A stretch of 64,000 bases of DNA from Zantedeschia hybrid cultivar (Eukaryota; Streptophyta; Magnoliopsida; Alismatales; Araceae): contig JARZZO010000014.1 in assembly GCA_030544215.1 (NCBI GenBank), positions 41,383,734-41,447,733 of the forward strand, written 5' to 3'. This document shows, piece by piece, positions 1-11,817 of the stretch (position 1 is the stretch's first letter; every line of letters starts with the position of its first letter). The notes beneath the pieces are model-generated. The model saw nothing but the letters and a program-made list of their open reading frames with translations, was not told where the DNA came from and ran no database searches. Position numbers and translations under genes: made by a program.

Positions 1-330
1 GGATTTCTCACCCCGACATTTCTTGTTTCCTCTTAAGATCCGTCATGGTTGCAACACTTCCACATTGGCTAGTAACCGCTCTTCATGATGAAACCTGCAA
101 GGTTTGTAATCTAGGGTACTTCCCAATCATGGAAGTTGATCGACCTTTTGTTTCCTTTGTTTCCTTCATCTAGGAAGAATTGATTCCATCGATATTTTCG
201 AGTTATCTTCACTGATTATTTTGAGAAAAATTCCCATCATGTGATGTTGAGAGCGTGTCACATCATACCTTGACATCACCTTTTTAGTACATTTCACTCC
301 CTTATAAAGTCAATGCCAAGGTGGGGCAGC
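1..330 (+). mobile_element. 3' end of an LTR-element internal region (putative)
   Basis: No coding match is visible. The stretch ends in a purine-rich tract (AAGGTGGGGCAGC, about 318-330) directly before a TG that starts a long LTR-like block. This is the polypurine-tract/3'-LTR arrangement. If correct, the window opens inside a Ty3/gypsy copy whose 3' LTR also serves as the 5' LTR of the gag-pol remnant downstream. This is inference from position only. Confidence 0.35.
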
Positions 331-1600
331 TGTAAACACGCTAATTTTGACATCATATTAAGTAAATTTTATGTCACAATGATAATACCCTAGGATGGTC
401 TGATGTTTAATCATTAATTAATTTTTATTGATTTTCTCTCGAGATTTGTTGAATCACGTCGCTCAAGCACGACGCCATTTGGATTTTTAGAAGAAATTAA
501 TTCGGAATTAAAATTAGGAAATTTAGGATGAATTAACTTAATAGCGTCATCTATGGACGACGCCATTTGAGTCCTAATCCGCCTAGGTTTACTATTTCTA
601 ATTCTAGTTAATTTCCTAAGTTATCTAAAGCACGTCACACCAGAACAATGTCTTTTATGTTTCCTAATTGTTTTCGATTATCTTTTCCGGATTTATTTCT
701 ATTCTAGCCGTATTAATTAACTAAAAAGCGTCCCCCTTGAACGACGCGTTTTAAGAGTGTCCTAATTTGGCTAAGATAGTATGGTTCCAGAGGTTGGGAG
801 GGTTTCCAATTCTCTTCATGATCATCTAGGGCAAGTCCGAACCGCGGGAGAGCCCTTTTGAAGGCTAAAATACTCTAAAACCTATTCTTATAAATACATA
901 TAGACAACCTTTGAAAAAGGTTGGGAATTGGTAATTTTGAAACTTAAGGTAAGGTGTTTGAAGGTTCTCAAGAGGGAACACGTGGATAGCAAGAGGAGTT
1001 CTTGTTTCTTCATCATTTTCCTTCATTGAAGCTCAAGAAGACTAAGGCTTTCAAAGAGACAAACCAACCATCTTCTTCTCTAACTTCTTTCTAAATTTTT
1101 CATAGTTCTATTATTGTTTCATATAGTTCTTCATTGCATCACTTCATCACACACACCCACTTCATAATTTCCAAACCTACACCTCCTTTAGGGGTTTAAA
1201 ATAAAACAACAAAAAAGTGAGTTCTTTTAGTTTAGTTGCATGTTTAGGTTCTTAATTGGAATAGATACTATACTATTTTAGTTCTAATCATAGTTTTTCT
1301 TGTTTGTTTAATCTTTCATAAGGTACAAAAGAAGAACAAAGAAAAGAAGAAAGTTTGGAGTTTAGACGAAAGAAGAAACACCTTCAAAGAACAAGAGTAA
1401 AAGGAAAAGAAGTCTCTTCTCTTTCGGCCGGCCAAAAGAGAAGAACAAAATAACCCTATATTCTCTCGATTTGCAAGGTTAGTAACCGATCATTTTTCCT
1501 TTGAAACCCTCGATTTATGGCGATCACAATTTCTTTCATAGTGTTAATCATAGTAAACACATGATAACATGATGAACACACACTCTTTTTGAGCACTACA
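331..1600 (+). mobile_element. Putative Ty3/gypsy LTR
   Basis: The block opens with TGTAAACACG right after a purine tract and closes with ACTACA near 1600, giving TG...CA ends. A TATA-like TTATAAATAC lies near 889-898. The gag remnant begins about 200 bp further on, as expected for a 5' LTR plus leader. No second LTR copy is in the window, so both ends are approximate. Confidence 0.5.
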
Positions 1601-2127
1601 AGGACCCCCGGTTGTGATAGCATTGCTGCGGTGTCTAAAAGAGCGGCTCGATCGTGTAGAAGGTCTCCGAGTAGGTGACCCCGAGCCGACCAACCCGCAG
1701 CAAAAGCTCCAACCAATCTCCCCTCCTGGCTCCCAAGCTTCACGGGGACCCTAAGGTCTGCGTCAAGGAGATCAGCAGCCTAAGAACCGTTAGTTAACCC
1801 ATCAGGTGAGTCGAGGGCGATCACGGCGGCGGTCGGACAAGGGTCGTTGCAAGCGTTGGCGGTCCTCGGCCTCCTCCAATATTTCTACCTCGGCATCCTT
1901 GGAGCACCACGCTCACCATGAACAAGGGAGAGGTGCTTCCTGGGGGAGGTCTCTTGACCACTCCTCGAGGTCCTCTACTTCTTGGAGCAGGCGGACTTCT
2001 CTAGGAGGTCACCGCCGCTCCAGATGCTCTTCCAGCAGATATCGCGTTCGAAGGTTGGAGGAGCGCATCGAAGGCTACTCCGGCATGATCGGGATGCTGG
2101 TTTAGATGATGGGGATGGTGCCCAGTC

Positions 2128-3060
2128 GTGCTTCACCCAACGCGTACTGAAGCACCCCTGCCGCACTACTTAAGGGTGCCATCACTGAAGAGGTACGATA
2201 GTACTCGCAGTCTCGATGACCATCTGCAGTCCTTTGAGAGCACCTTCGACCTACTGGATGCACCCGATGCCATTCGGTGTCGTGCTATCCCTACGACTTT
2301 GGAGGGACTGACCCAGCAGTGATTGGTGCAACTGAAGCCTGACTCCATCGATAGCTTCTCCAAATTGAGGAGAGTCTTCAAAAGCAACTTTCAGCTAGTC
2401 GGTGCACGCCGGCCATGACCACAACATTATCCTCCATGAGGCAAGGGAAGGACGAGACCCTGCATAAGTTCTAGACCTATGTCCATAAGGCGGCCCTCAA
2501 GATCCCTAACCTAGACGTGCCAAATGCCGCACAATATTTTATTGTCAGAATTCAAAATCAACAGGTTCGCTTTGAACAGAGCAAGCAGCTACCTGTTGAC
2601 CTCCTCGACTTGGTTTGGAGGGTGAACCAGTGTATTAATGTGAAGAGCTCCTGTGGGCTTACCCTGCCCATCAGCCATCCAAGTCCGAGGAAGATCGGAG
2701 AAACAGGAACCAAGAGCCAACTAGAGGTCGTAAGCGATTCGACCGAAGCACGAATGACCGACCCTTAAAGGGACCACGGCGGGAGAACCGAGATGACCGG
2801 CAGGAACATCCCAGTTTCAAAAGAGAAGAGAATTACACCCCTCTCAACATGCCGATCGACTGGATTCTCCGAGAAATCAAAGATGAGGGCTACCCTAGGT
2901 GGTCAAGGAAGATCAAGCCCGCCCCAGGAGCAGAAAAATATGGGAACTACTATGCCTACCACCATAAGTATGGGCACTACATCTCCGAATTCTATGATCT
3001 TAAGAGGGAGATCGAGAACCTTATAAAGAGGGGACACCTGAAGAGGTATGTCGCCAATCT
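2128..3060 (+). pseudogene. Ty3/gypsy gag remnant
   Basis: Gag would form the retrotransposon particle. The region from about 2128 to 2730 reads like a retrotrans_gag domain in several frames (LLDAPDAIRCRAIPTTLEG, then FRRVFKSNF-like and MRQGKDETL-like pieces). Near 2941-3047 is a Tat/Athila-like linker with the words YGHYISEFYDLKREIENLIK. Stops and frameshifts break the frame, for example in-frame TGA near 2320 and TAG near 2473. Assignment to the Tat-like branch rests on the linker and is moderately sure. Confidence 0.75.
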
Positions 3061-3260
3061 AGAGCCCGACCAATGGCGTCAAGACCGGTCTCCCCCTGCA
3101 GCCAAACGCGCTCCGCCGTCCCAGGCCGAGCCAGTGATCCATGTCATCTATGGAGGATCGGTCAGCAGCAGAGATAGCAACAAGAGGAGGCGGAGCTATG
3201 CCTTTGAGACTCAGAAGGCTGCTAGGGAAGTCGCCTCAACCTCCCATCATCCCCTGACCA

Positions 3261-3843
3261 AGGAGTCGATCACCTTCACCAAAGCAGACCTGGAAGGGCT
3301 CGTACTGCCTCACAATGATACCTTGGTGATAGAGCCCAAGATCGTGGACTTCAAGGTAAAGAGAATGTCTGTCGACAATGGTAGCTCTCATGATATTTTT
3401 TTTTTTTACTGTTTTAAATAGATTGACCCAGAGATAAAGAGGTTGAGAAGGGTTTGGATGCTGATCTATAGCTTCAGCGGCCAACCTGTCATGGCCGAGG
3501 GCATCATCACCCTACCCTTGACTCTGGGGACATCACCAAAGTACGTCACTCAGAAGATCGAGTTCACGGTGGTCGATGTGTCGTCGGCTTACAATGACAT
3601 CCTAGGGAGGGAGTCCCTCCGCAAGTTCTTCACCATGCCGTCATCTCTACATCAGAACGTCTCTAAACAGATGTGCTTGGCTTTTACCAATGCTCAACTG
3701 AAGAAGCCAGTAATGATCATTAGAGAAGTGGTGGAAGAACTGAAAAGGAGCGCACAATGCTCTGAAGAGATGGCTACCATCAGAGTAGGGTCGACTGCAG
3801 ACCAAGAGCTAAAGATAGGGGCCTCCTTGCCCGAGCAGTAGAG
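3261..3843 (+). pseudogene. Ty3/gypsy protease remnant
   Basis: An aspartic-protease-like motif VDNGSSHDIF is encoded near 3371-3400. It is followed, after a poly-T interruption and a stop, by sequence ending in YNDILGRESL near 3589-3618, the usual second landmark of gypsy proteases (YNAILGRPxL in relatives). The active-site D-T-G-S has become D-N-G-S. The frame is broken at about 3418. Confidence 0.7.
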
Positions 3844-3845
3844 GC

Positions 3846-4668
3846 TTTAGTATCAAGAGTTCCTGTCAAGGAACTTAGATATTTTCGCCTGGGAAGGTAC
3901 CCCTCTACCAGGGGTTCCCCCAGGGGTCATTGTGCACTCCCTAAACCTAGACCCGAGCCACCCTCCTGTACAGCAGCGGAAGAGGCGCCTTGCCTCTAAC
4001 CGACAGGAGATCGTCAAGGAGCAAGTCCACCAGCTCCTAGACACGGGCGTGATCAGACACGCCCAATACCCTACGTGGGTCGCCAATGTTGTATTGGTAA
4101 AGAAAGTTAGTGAGAAGTGGCGCATGTGCGTCGATTTCACCGACCTCAATAAAGTCATACAAGAGGATTGCTTCCCCCTGCCGAACGAGGGCCAATTGAT
4201 CGACGTCACTTCAGTCATGAACGCCTGAGCTTCTTCAACGCGTTCTCCAGATATCACTAGACACAAATGAACAAAATCGATGAAGAGCACACTGCCTTTG
4301 TCACTGAGGTAGGCCTATATTGTTATACCCGAATGCCCTTCGGGCCGAAGAATGTCAGTGCGACTTACCAGAGGTTGGTGAACCGAATGTTTGATTGGTT
4401 GATCGGACGAAACATAAAAGTATATGTGGATGACATCCTAGTCAAATCCACCAAGGCGGCCAACCATCTAGAGGACCTTATGGAGACCTTCGATACACTA
4501 AAAAGGTACAACATGAAGCTGAACCCGGCCAAGTGTGCATTCGGAGTACAACCGGTAAGTTTCTGAGTTTCATGGTGACTCAGCGGGGAATTGAGACCAA
4601 CTCCGATAAAATATCGGCCATCCTCGCCATGCATCCTCCTACCCCCTCAACGACGTCCCTCGATCTAA
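3846..4668 (+). pseudogene. Ty3/gypsy reverse transcriptase remnant, truncated
   Basis: Two frames carry RT landmarks. One has the N-terminal block WRMCVDFTDLNK around 4117-4152. The other has YTRMPFGPKN around 4324 and the catalytic YVDD at 4423-4434. A stop and frame change separate them at about 4228-4267. The homology stops near 4668 where a MITE-like inverted repeat begins, and RNase H and integrase are not found downstream. The element is dead and truncated at its 3' side. Confidence 0.85.
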
Positions 4669-4670
4669 TG

Positions 4671-4940
4671 ATTTTGCATAAATACTCTTAAATTCACTGA
4701 TATTTACATATGTACCCCTCAATTCACTACAATCTTGCATTAGGTGCCCCCAACACCTCCGATGAAATCATGATTTATGTAATATTTTTGACATATTTTG
4801 TTGAAATTCACCTAAGTTTGATAGGAGAGATATAAATGTAACATTTTGAAAGTTTCTGGGATATTGATGATAATGTGAGAGTCGGACATATATGTGCAAA
4901 TATAGTGTATTTGAGAGGTATGTACGCAAAAAACCCAATA
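4671..4940. mobile_element. MITE-like inverted-repeat element
   Basis: The left end (TTTTGCATAAATAC...TTCACTGATATTTACATATGT) and the reverse complement of the right end (TTTTTGCGTACATACC...ATATTTGCACATATATGT) match imperfectly over about 45 bp. The interior is AT-rich with no coding sequence. The target duplication is not certain. Confidence 0.45.
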
Positions 4941-5173
4941 TTTTTCAACCCTTAGATTAGGTCCACCTACGCGCCTTTAGGAAGGGGGAGCACCATGTAC
5001 GGGGAAGGGAGAAGAGTCCTAATCTTCTCTAACGAGTGCAAATATAAGATAATGCATACAACATTATAGAATAGCTCAGATAGACATATCCTGTTTCCAG
5101 CGAGGAGGCAGACTCAACCCGTAGAAGTCAGCTCCACACAAGGGGTGGAAAAATAAACCCTAAAGTGGGTCAG

Positions 5174-5542
5174 AACCCTACCTTTCATATTTGTGTCTTT
5201 TGCATATAAACCACCTTAAAAGTGAATTGGCAAAAAAATCACTCATAAAAATATACCTTCTAATCTTTTGCATATAAACCACCTTAAAAGTGAATATGGC
5301 AAAAAATACTCATAAAAATATATTAATACACATCATTACTTTTAACAAAATGTTGCAAAATATCATCTCTATAAGCACATGTATCGTTGAAAATGTTGCA
5401 AAAACATCATCACGTTTAACCTCCATATGACATTTTGCTAAAAATAATGATGCGTGCTAATACATTTCTATGAATGATTTTTTTGTCAATTCACTTTTAA
5501 AGATGATTTATATGCAAAAGGTCCTTTATATTTTACGGTTAG
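5174..5542. repeat. Fold-back (MITE-like) element with duplicated left arm
   Basis: The arm near 5198-5256 (CTTTTGCATATAAACCACC...) is repeated in tandem at about 5269-5325 and is matched in inverted orientation at about 5463-5522, with close to 85% identity over about 58 bp. The tandem copy makes one arm twice as long as the other. No ORF is present. Confidence 0.6.
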
Positions 5543-6567
5543 GAACTCCATAGTCAGGACATTTGATGGATGCCAGAATTCAACCATGCTCATTGGGGCA
5601 AGAGTAGTTGTGTTTAACCATTGAGGTAACGTCCATAAACTAGAGTACAACGAAACTAAACACATTTTTTACAAAATTCTTTTTTGAGGCAAACCATGCA
5701 CAAGAGAACAAGCATGTTGCCAAATCTTAAAATGTGGAACGGTGAGACTAACGTAAGATAAAAGATTAAAACCCGACCATTTTAGTACATTAGTCTTGCA
5801 CAATAATTTCTTAAAAATAGCCAACATCATTGATGCAACAGAATAAATGAGATCTCAAAAATGCAAACCATACACGTCCTCACAGGACATGGTGATAACG
5901 TGGTCATTTTCTTGTCCTACGTTATGAGACGTGCGTATTAACGTATGTGTTGTGAGAGAGCAACATAGGAACCTATTATTTTTCAAAATATAAGTGATCT
6001 ATTATTTTTGAAATCTAAAGAATCTCCTTCGACAAACAGGTTGCAAACCAGAAATAAAATAAAATAGCGTTCAACATATCCAGGATTGTACGTGTGCATT
6101 TGCATAGAGGACCATGATAATGTAAGACCCATAAGCATTAGAGAAGGATTTCTGAGGTTATCCAGAAAGACTTGCAATAAGACAACATAAGAGAGGCATA
6201 TTTTCCATGACCCTAATAGTACAGAAATAAACAAATAAAACCAACATATGATAAAAAGAGGCATATTTTCCATGACTCTTAACAATAAAGCCAGCATCTG
6301 ATATGTTTGCCCACATCTTCAGATGATTTTAGGGGATTCTTGTCTAAGAAAACAAAATTACAATAGCAACTGGGAGAAAACTGGACAAAAGCATGGAAAT
6401 GGGAGCAAGCAGAGAAAGAAGCGCTCATTATTTAATTGGACACAAACCACCACCCATAGAGGAGTAAACAAGGTTAACAATTTATCATAATGAAGAAGTA
6501 AGTGGAAATACATAGAACGAAAATTTTGATGGCCTATAGGCCACCTAGAAGAATATACCACTGGACC
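5543..6567. other. Intergenic 3' flank of MDAR
   Basis: AT-rich sequence with no recognised coding or structural element. A 20-bp word (AGAGGCATATTTTCCATGAC) occurs twice, near 6192 and 6257. The MDAR 3' UTR and poly(A) site should be in the part next to 6567, but no signal stands out. Confidence 0.5.
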
Positions 6568-6693
6568 CTAAGCTTCAGCATGTAGGGAGCTTCTAGCAAG
6601 TTCTAGTGCCGATTCAACAGATGGCGCACTCAAAAGCTTGGATCTGTCAATCAATGGCTGTCCTCTTGCAAGCTTGGGAAGAAGTTCAAACTC
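6568..6693 (-). CDS. MDAR: MDAR terminal exon
   Basis: 41 codons plus TAG. It encodes EFELLPKLARGQPLIDRSKL, then a helical tail ending SSLHAEA. The length matches the C-terminus of organellar MDARs. Confidence 0.95.
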   Translation of the reverse strand, partial: EFELLPKLARGQPLIDRSKLLSAPSVESALELARSSLHAEA

Positions 6694-9600
6694 CTGAGGA
6701 GAAAAAGGTAGAAGCATCAGATCCCTTGGAATAAGAAAAGGTAAAGGCTAGCTCTACACCATGATTTTCTGTCATTTACAATTAAAGACCTAAGAGTAAC
6801 CGATAGCAAATGAAGTGCTAACAATTTAACAAACCAACCTAGAATTTTATGCTATTCTAAATGTAGTCTCAATTAAATGAGCTATAACCCTTTTGAACTA
6901 ATACTTGCTGCAATGCCTTGGGCATTGCAATCCACGTGGATTGCGGCATTGCCATCCGATCCAATGGATGGTATGTTGTGTTTTCTTTCTGCATTTTTTA
7001 AATCTTTTTGGAACGTCCGAGCAAAAATCCGACGGTACAGCTCGGGTCGGCCTCGAACTGACTATATATATATATATATATTGTTGAAAAAAATTAACTT
7101 CTTTTTTTCGGACGTTCCAAAAAAAAAAAAACAAATCCAGAAAGAAAGAAAAAAAACAGCCCATTTGCTGCCCAGCAGAGCACTGGGCAGCTGTCTGATC
7201 CACTAGATTGGACGGCAATGCCCCAGGCATTGCAGCAAGTATTACTCCCCTTTTTCTAAACCAATGGGAAGTCCTGCATACGTGCATAACATTATGTTGC
7301 TTTAGTGGCAGAATGGAGCTACCAAGTCAGGAAAAATTGTTTTATAATTTTCTACAGAAACATGCTTCTGTGTCTATGTTCAGGGTCGAGCATTCAGATA
7401 TAAACCATGTTCTGTTGAATCTGTTCAGAGAACAAATATTCATTAAGTTAAGAGGGAGCCCTCCACCAATACTAGGATACATGGAAATACCTCAGCACTT
7501 CCGCTTTCAAGGAAAACCCCTTTCAATCTGCTACCTGTAGCGGGGAAAGAATGTACATGAGACTATCTTAAAGAACAAGACACGTGAAAAGAAAAAAAAA
7601 CAGTAACATTCTGCAGTATAGTCTTTGAAGAAGTTTCCTAAACATGTCTTACCAGAATCAAGCCAGAATGCAGCCAACTTTGGATCAAAGTTTCCAACTT
7701 CAATAGTATCACCAACTGCCAAAAATGTGAAAGAAAGCTTGAAATTTGTAAGGAGGACAGGTGCCAGCTACAGCATGATCACATCCCTGGTGAAAGGCAT
7801 CAGTGTATGGAACACGCAAACTTACCATTGTCTCCATAAAACTGCCACCAGACTTTTCTTGAACTCCCTTCATACTCAAAAACCCTAGAGTAGAAAAAGG
7901 GAAGGTAGTCATACCTGCACAGCAAGAATGCCATTAGTATAGAAAAATAAGAGCAAAGAAAAGCTTAAACATTACTTATATGATGACAGGTACAACTTAC
8001 GGGTGAGTTTGGGCACTTAGGAGTGACCCAATACAATGTTTTGCTGATTTGCGAGCATGATCAACATGTTCCACTCGTGCCATTCGATCATATATCTGCA
8101 AAAGGAAAGCTGCCATGTATGTGTAAAAATAAGATAAGAGTATGCCACCATCATGTAGACGTTAAGAATATACCTTCAATGGAAATGCTGCTACATCTCC
8201 TATAGCAAAAATGCCAGGTACGCTTGTCCGGAACTGACTATCAACCTAGAAACAGATAAGTTAACGAGAACTTAGAACACTAGTGGTTTAGAAATAAGCT
8301 TGACTGATTAAATGCCTAAAGAAGCTTTGTCCTAGAAGAGATCATGCTGCAACAAGCTAATGAAAGAATTTCTTATTTACGTTATCAAGATATGCTGCAT
8401 CGTATGTAACATGAGACTCTCAGAAGCTAGAGCCACCTTGTCACATGTCCTACCATACCATCCATTCCTTGAGTATGAAACATAATCAATGACTAATTAG
8501 CCAATCCTAGATAAAGAATAAAATGACAACATAATTAATAGAGATAAAGGCCTTAACACCTAGTTTAGAATTGAGTAAACTCTCATATCTACAATGAATA
8601 TACCCAGTGCTATGGTAAGTATCTAGTGTGGGACTCCGTAAAGGAAAAATGATATCTACATTTCCAAAAATATTTAGATCATTTTGACACACACACAGCT
8701 GATACTGGCTATTCATCACTGGTCAATAGGCAACCATTGTGAATATGAGATTTAATTGAGCTGCACTTTATGTTATTTGATGGTTGTTTTATGATCGTCA
8801 TTAGGGTCATCATGTAATGTAATGAATAACCATGTGTTTTAAAGGGAAAAAAAGGAGGCCACCGAGAGTTGCTCAAGTGTCCTCCACCAGTATAAATGTG
8901 ACAACAGGCCTAAAGGCTGACTAAATAGGCTAGTGGAAAGGCCCTTAACCTGAAATGTTAATAACAATGGCCATTCATGCATGATAAGTTCAGCTTAAGT
9001 ATCATAAAAGAGAATAACTTGAAAAGATACAATTATCTCGATATATGGTCAGTTATAACAGCTTATGAAATATTTATTTTGATTTTGACATAAAGTTGAT
9101 ATTTGCATGCCCCTTGGTTCAGGATTGTTCTGACACCTGGTAGAGGCCCTAAGACTGGACTTCTGGGATTATTAATGTCAGTAAAGAGGATTAAGCATAT
9201 GTGAGAAAGCTTCTACTGAGAACATATCGTGCATACTAATACATGTGAAGTTATATATTTACAATGAAGAAAAATATGAATGTGCAACTCCTGGTTAAAG
9301 ATTGTTCTAACAATAGGGAATGGGGTATAATTTTAAAGAGTATAAAATGATTGCATTGGCATAGAAAAGAATTTTGTGCAAAGACAAGGGATAGTGACAG
9401 GGATATGTGCATAAATAATAGAACATGTATGGTTTTATATGTTCTAATGAAAACTGCAGTTCTTCTGGATGGTGATGAAGCGCCATTACATGCTAACCTT
9501 TTATGACCGTAGGTCTCTTGGAGTTAGAGGACTGGGATTATTTCCCACCACTATTATATAGGTCAGTTAGGATCTAGGGTCACCCTTTGTGGCCGTAGGG

Positions 9601-11778
9601 ACCAACGTCCAAGTTATTGACCAACAGGACACTAAGTAGAGTCTTCACTTGTGTTCACACACCATCGAGCCCAAGGATGACAAAATAGTGGGAGACCATG
9701 TTCATTTAAACCATAGTAATCAATCCCGTCACGTCCCGGCCTGCCCTGGCTGGGACGTCCCTTCCCAGTGAGAAAAAGGGACAGGACAGTTTCTGGTCTG
9801 TCCCAATACCTGTCCCGGCCCATCCCGACCTTCTCAGTCTATGTCGGCCCGTCTCAGCCTTTCCTAACCAGAATATGTAGTTTTACATGAGATTTTCCCA
9901 ACTACTTAAGATCCTTGCAAAATTATTCTGGGGGGTTCATTTGATGAGTATACTCATTTATAAACCCATAAATCTGTCTTTAATACTTCTATTGCATTTA
10001 TTTTGTGTTATTCATTTGATGAGTATACTCATTTATAAACCCATAAATCTGTCTTTAATACTTCTATTGCATTAATTTTGTGTTATTTTATACGTTTATA
10101 TGTTTATTTTCATATTATTTATTGTATATGTATATTTTTATTTGTTGGAATATGTATGGAAAATTTTCCGGAATGGGACACCGGAACTATCTAGGACACC
10201 AGGACGTCCCATCCTAGTAAAAAACGGGATAGGGACTGTGACAGGATTGACAACTATGGTTTAAACCTTGTTCCAGCCTCGCCATTTAGGCAACTTGTTC
10301 TCCTGTTAGGGTAGATAGGTACAGTCCCAATTGAATCCACGAGCCAGCTTCTTGATCTAGGCTATGATTGCGCAATTGCAAAATTGTTGCTATGTGGTTG
10401 GTGTTCCTGTGATGGGAATCCAGAACCAACACGCCATGACGGAGGAAGTATGTTGCCATCGGAGAGCCATTCCAACTTCCTTATGCTCAGAGAGTTGCCA
10501 GACCACTTCTGAAAGCATAGTTTAGTTTTAGAGGAGTCCATAGATGTTTTATTTGGCTCGTTTGGAGCCCATTCCCAATTGAATCCACCAGTCGGCTTCT
10601 TGATCTAGGCTATGATTGTGCAATGTGGGCATTCCTGTGATGGGAATCCAGAACCAACACACCATGATGGAGCAAGTCTGCTACCATCAGAGACTCATTC
10701 CAACTTCCTTATGGCTCATAGAGCTGCCAGAGCACTTCTGAAAGCATAGTTTTTTTAGAGGAGTCCTTAGATGTTTTATTTGGCTCTTCTGGAGCCCATT
10801 TAGCATCTTTTCTATTTTTCAGGATTTTAACATGATTTTCTATTTTTCAAAAAATTTCAGTGCGAATTTTTGCAATATTTATCTAGTTAAAAGTGTCTTA
10901 GCCCGTGTTGGGATAGGGTAGTTGAGTTGGAGTCAGAAAGATCCCTAAACACTATATATATGTCTGTAATCTCTCTTTTTACTTTATCAATGATTATTTG
11001 CACGAGTTTGAATTATTTTCTGGAATTTCTCTCTATGACGGAGAAGACGACCTTACGATGGGGGTCAAATTTGCCTTGCAACGGGGCCAAATGTGACACC
11101 CAAGCCGCCGGTGCGATGTCGGAGGCCTCCCCACTGCCGGCGCGACGCCGGTAGTCTCTCCAACCTCCTTCTTCCTCCTTCATCCCCTATCAAATTTGGT
11201 ATCAAAACCTAACTCCGATCTCCACCACACCGCCGCTCCACCACCGCTGCCACCTCTGCACAACCCCGTAGTCATATACCTTCCTTTCTTCCTCTTTCTC
11301 TCTCTACAAATCCCCCAACCTGCTGGTTACTGTTCACGCATGAAGTACCAAGGAAAAAAAATGTCTCCAACCGAATCCCCCACAGACCCCCTACCACCTC
11401 TTCAGCTCTTTTTACTTTCACCATCTATAGCCCTACCGAAGCCTTGTTACTGTTCATGGGAACTGTTCCATGAACAGTACCACCGCCCATTGTTCCCTCT
11501 CCCTTTCCTGTTTTCTCTGCTAAAAAAGAAAAAAAACAAAGAAGAGTAGAAGAGTACTAGAAGAGAAGAAGGTGAAGAACTGGTGTGGGAGGGTCGGGGC
11601 CTAGCCCTACTGGCTGCCCCTGCCGGCACCACCATTGCCGCCGTCTGTATTTGCTGCTGCCGCAGTCAGCTTCTGCCACTGCTGCTGCAGCATCCCCCGC
11701 CGGTGCCGTCGGCAACTTCCATCGGCACTGCCGGTGCCGTCCGCCTGCCCCAACACCGTCATCACCCTTCCCCCCCAC

Positions 11779-11817
<39 letters not shown>

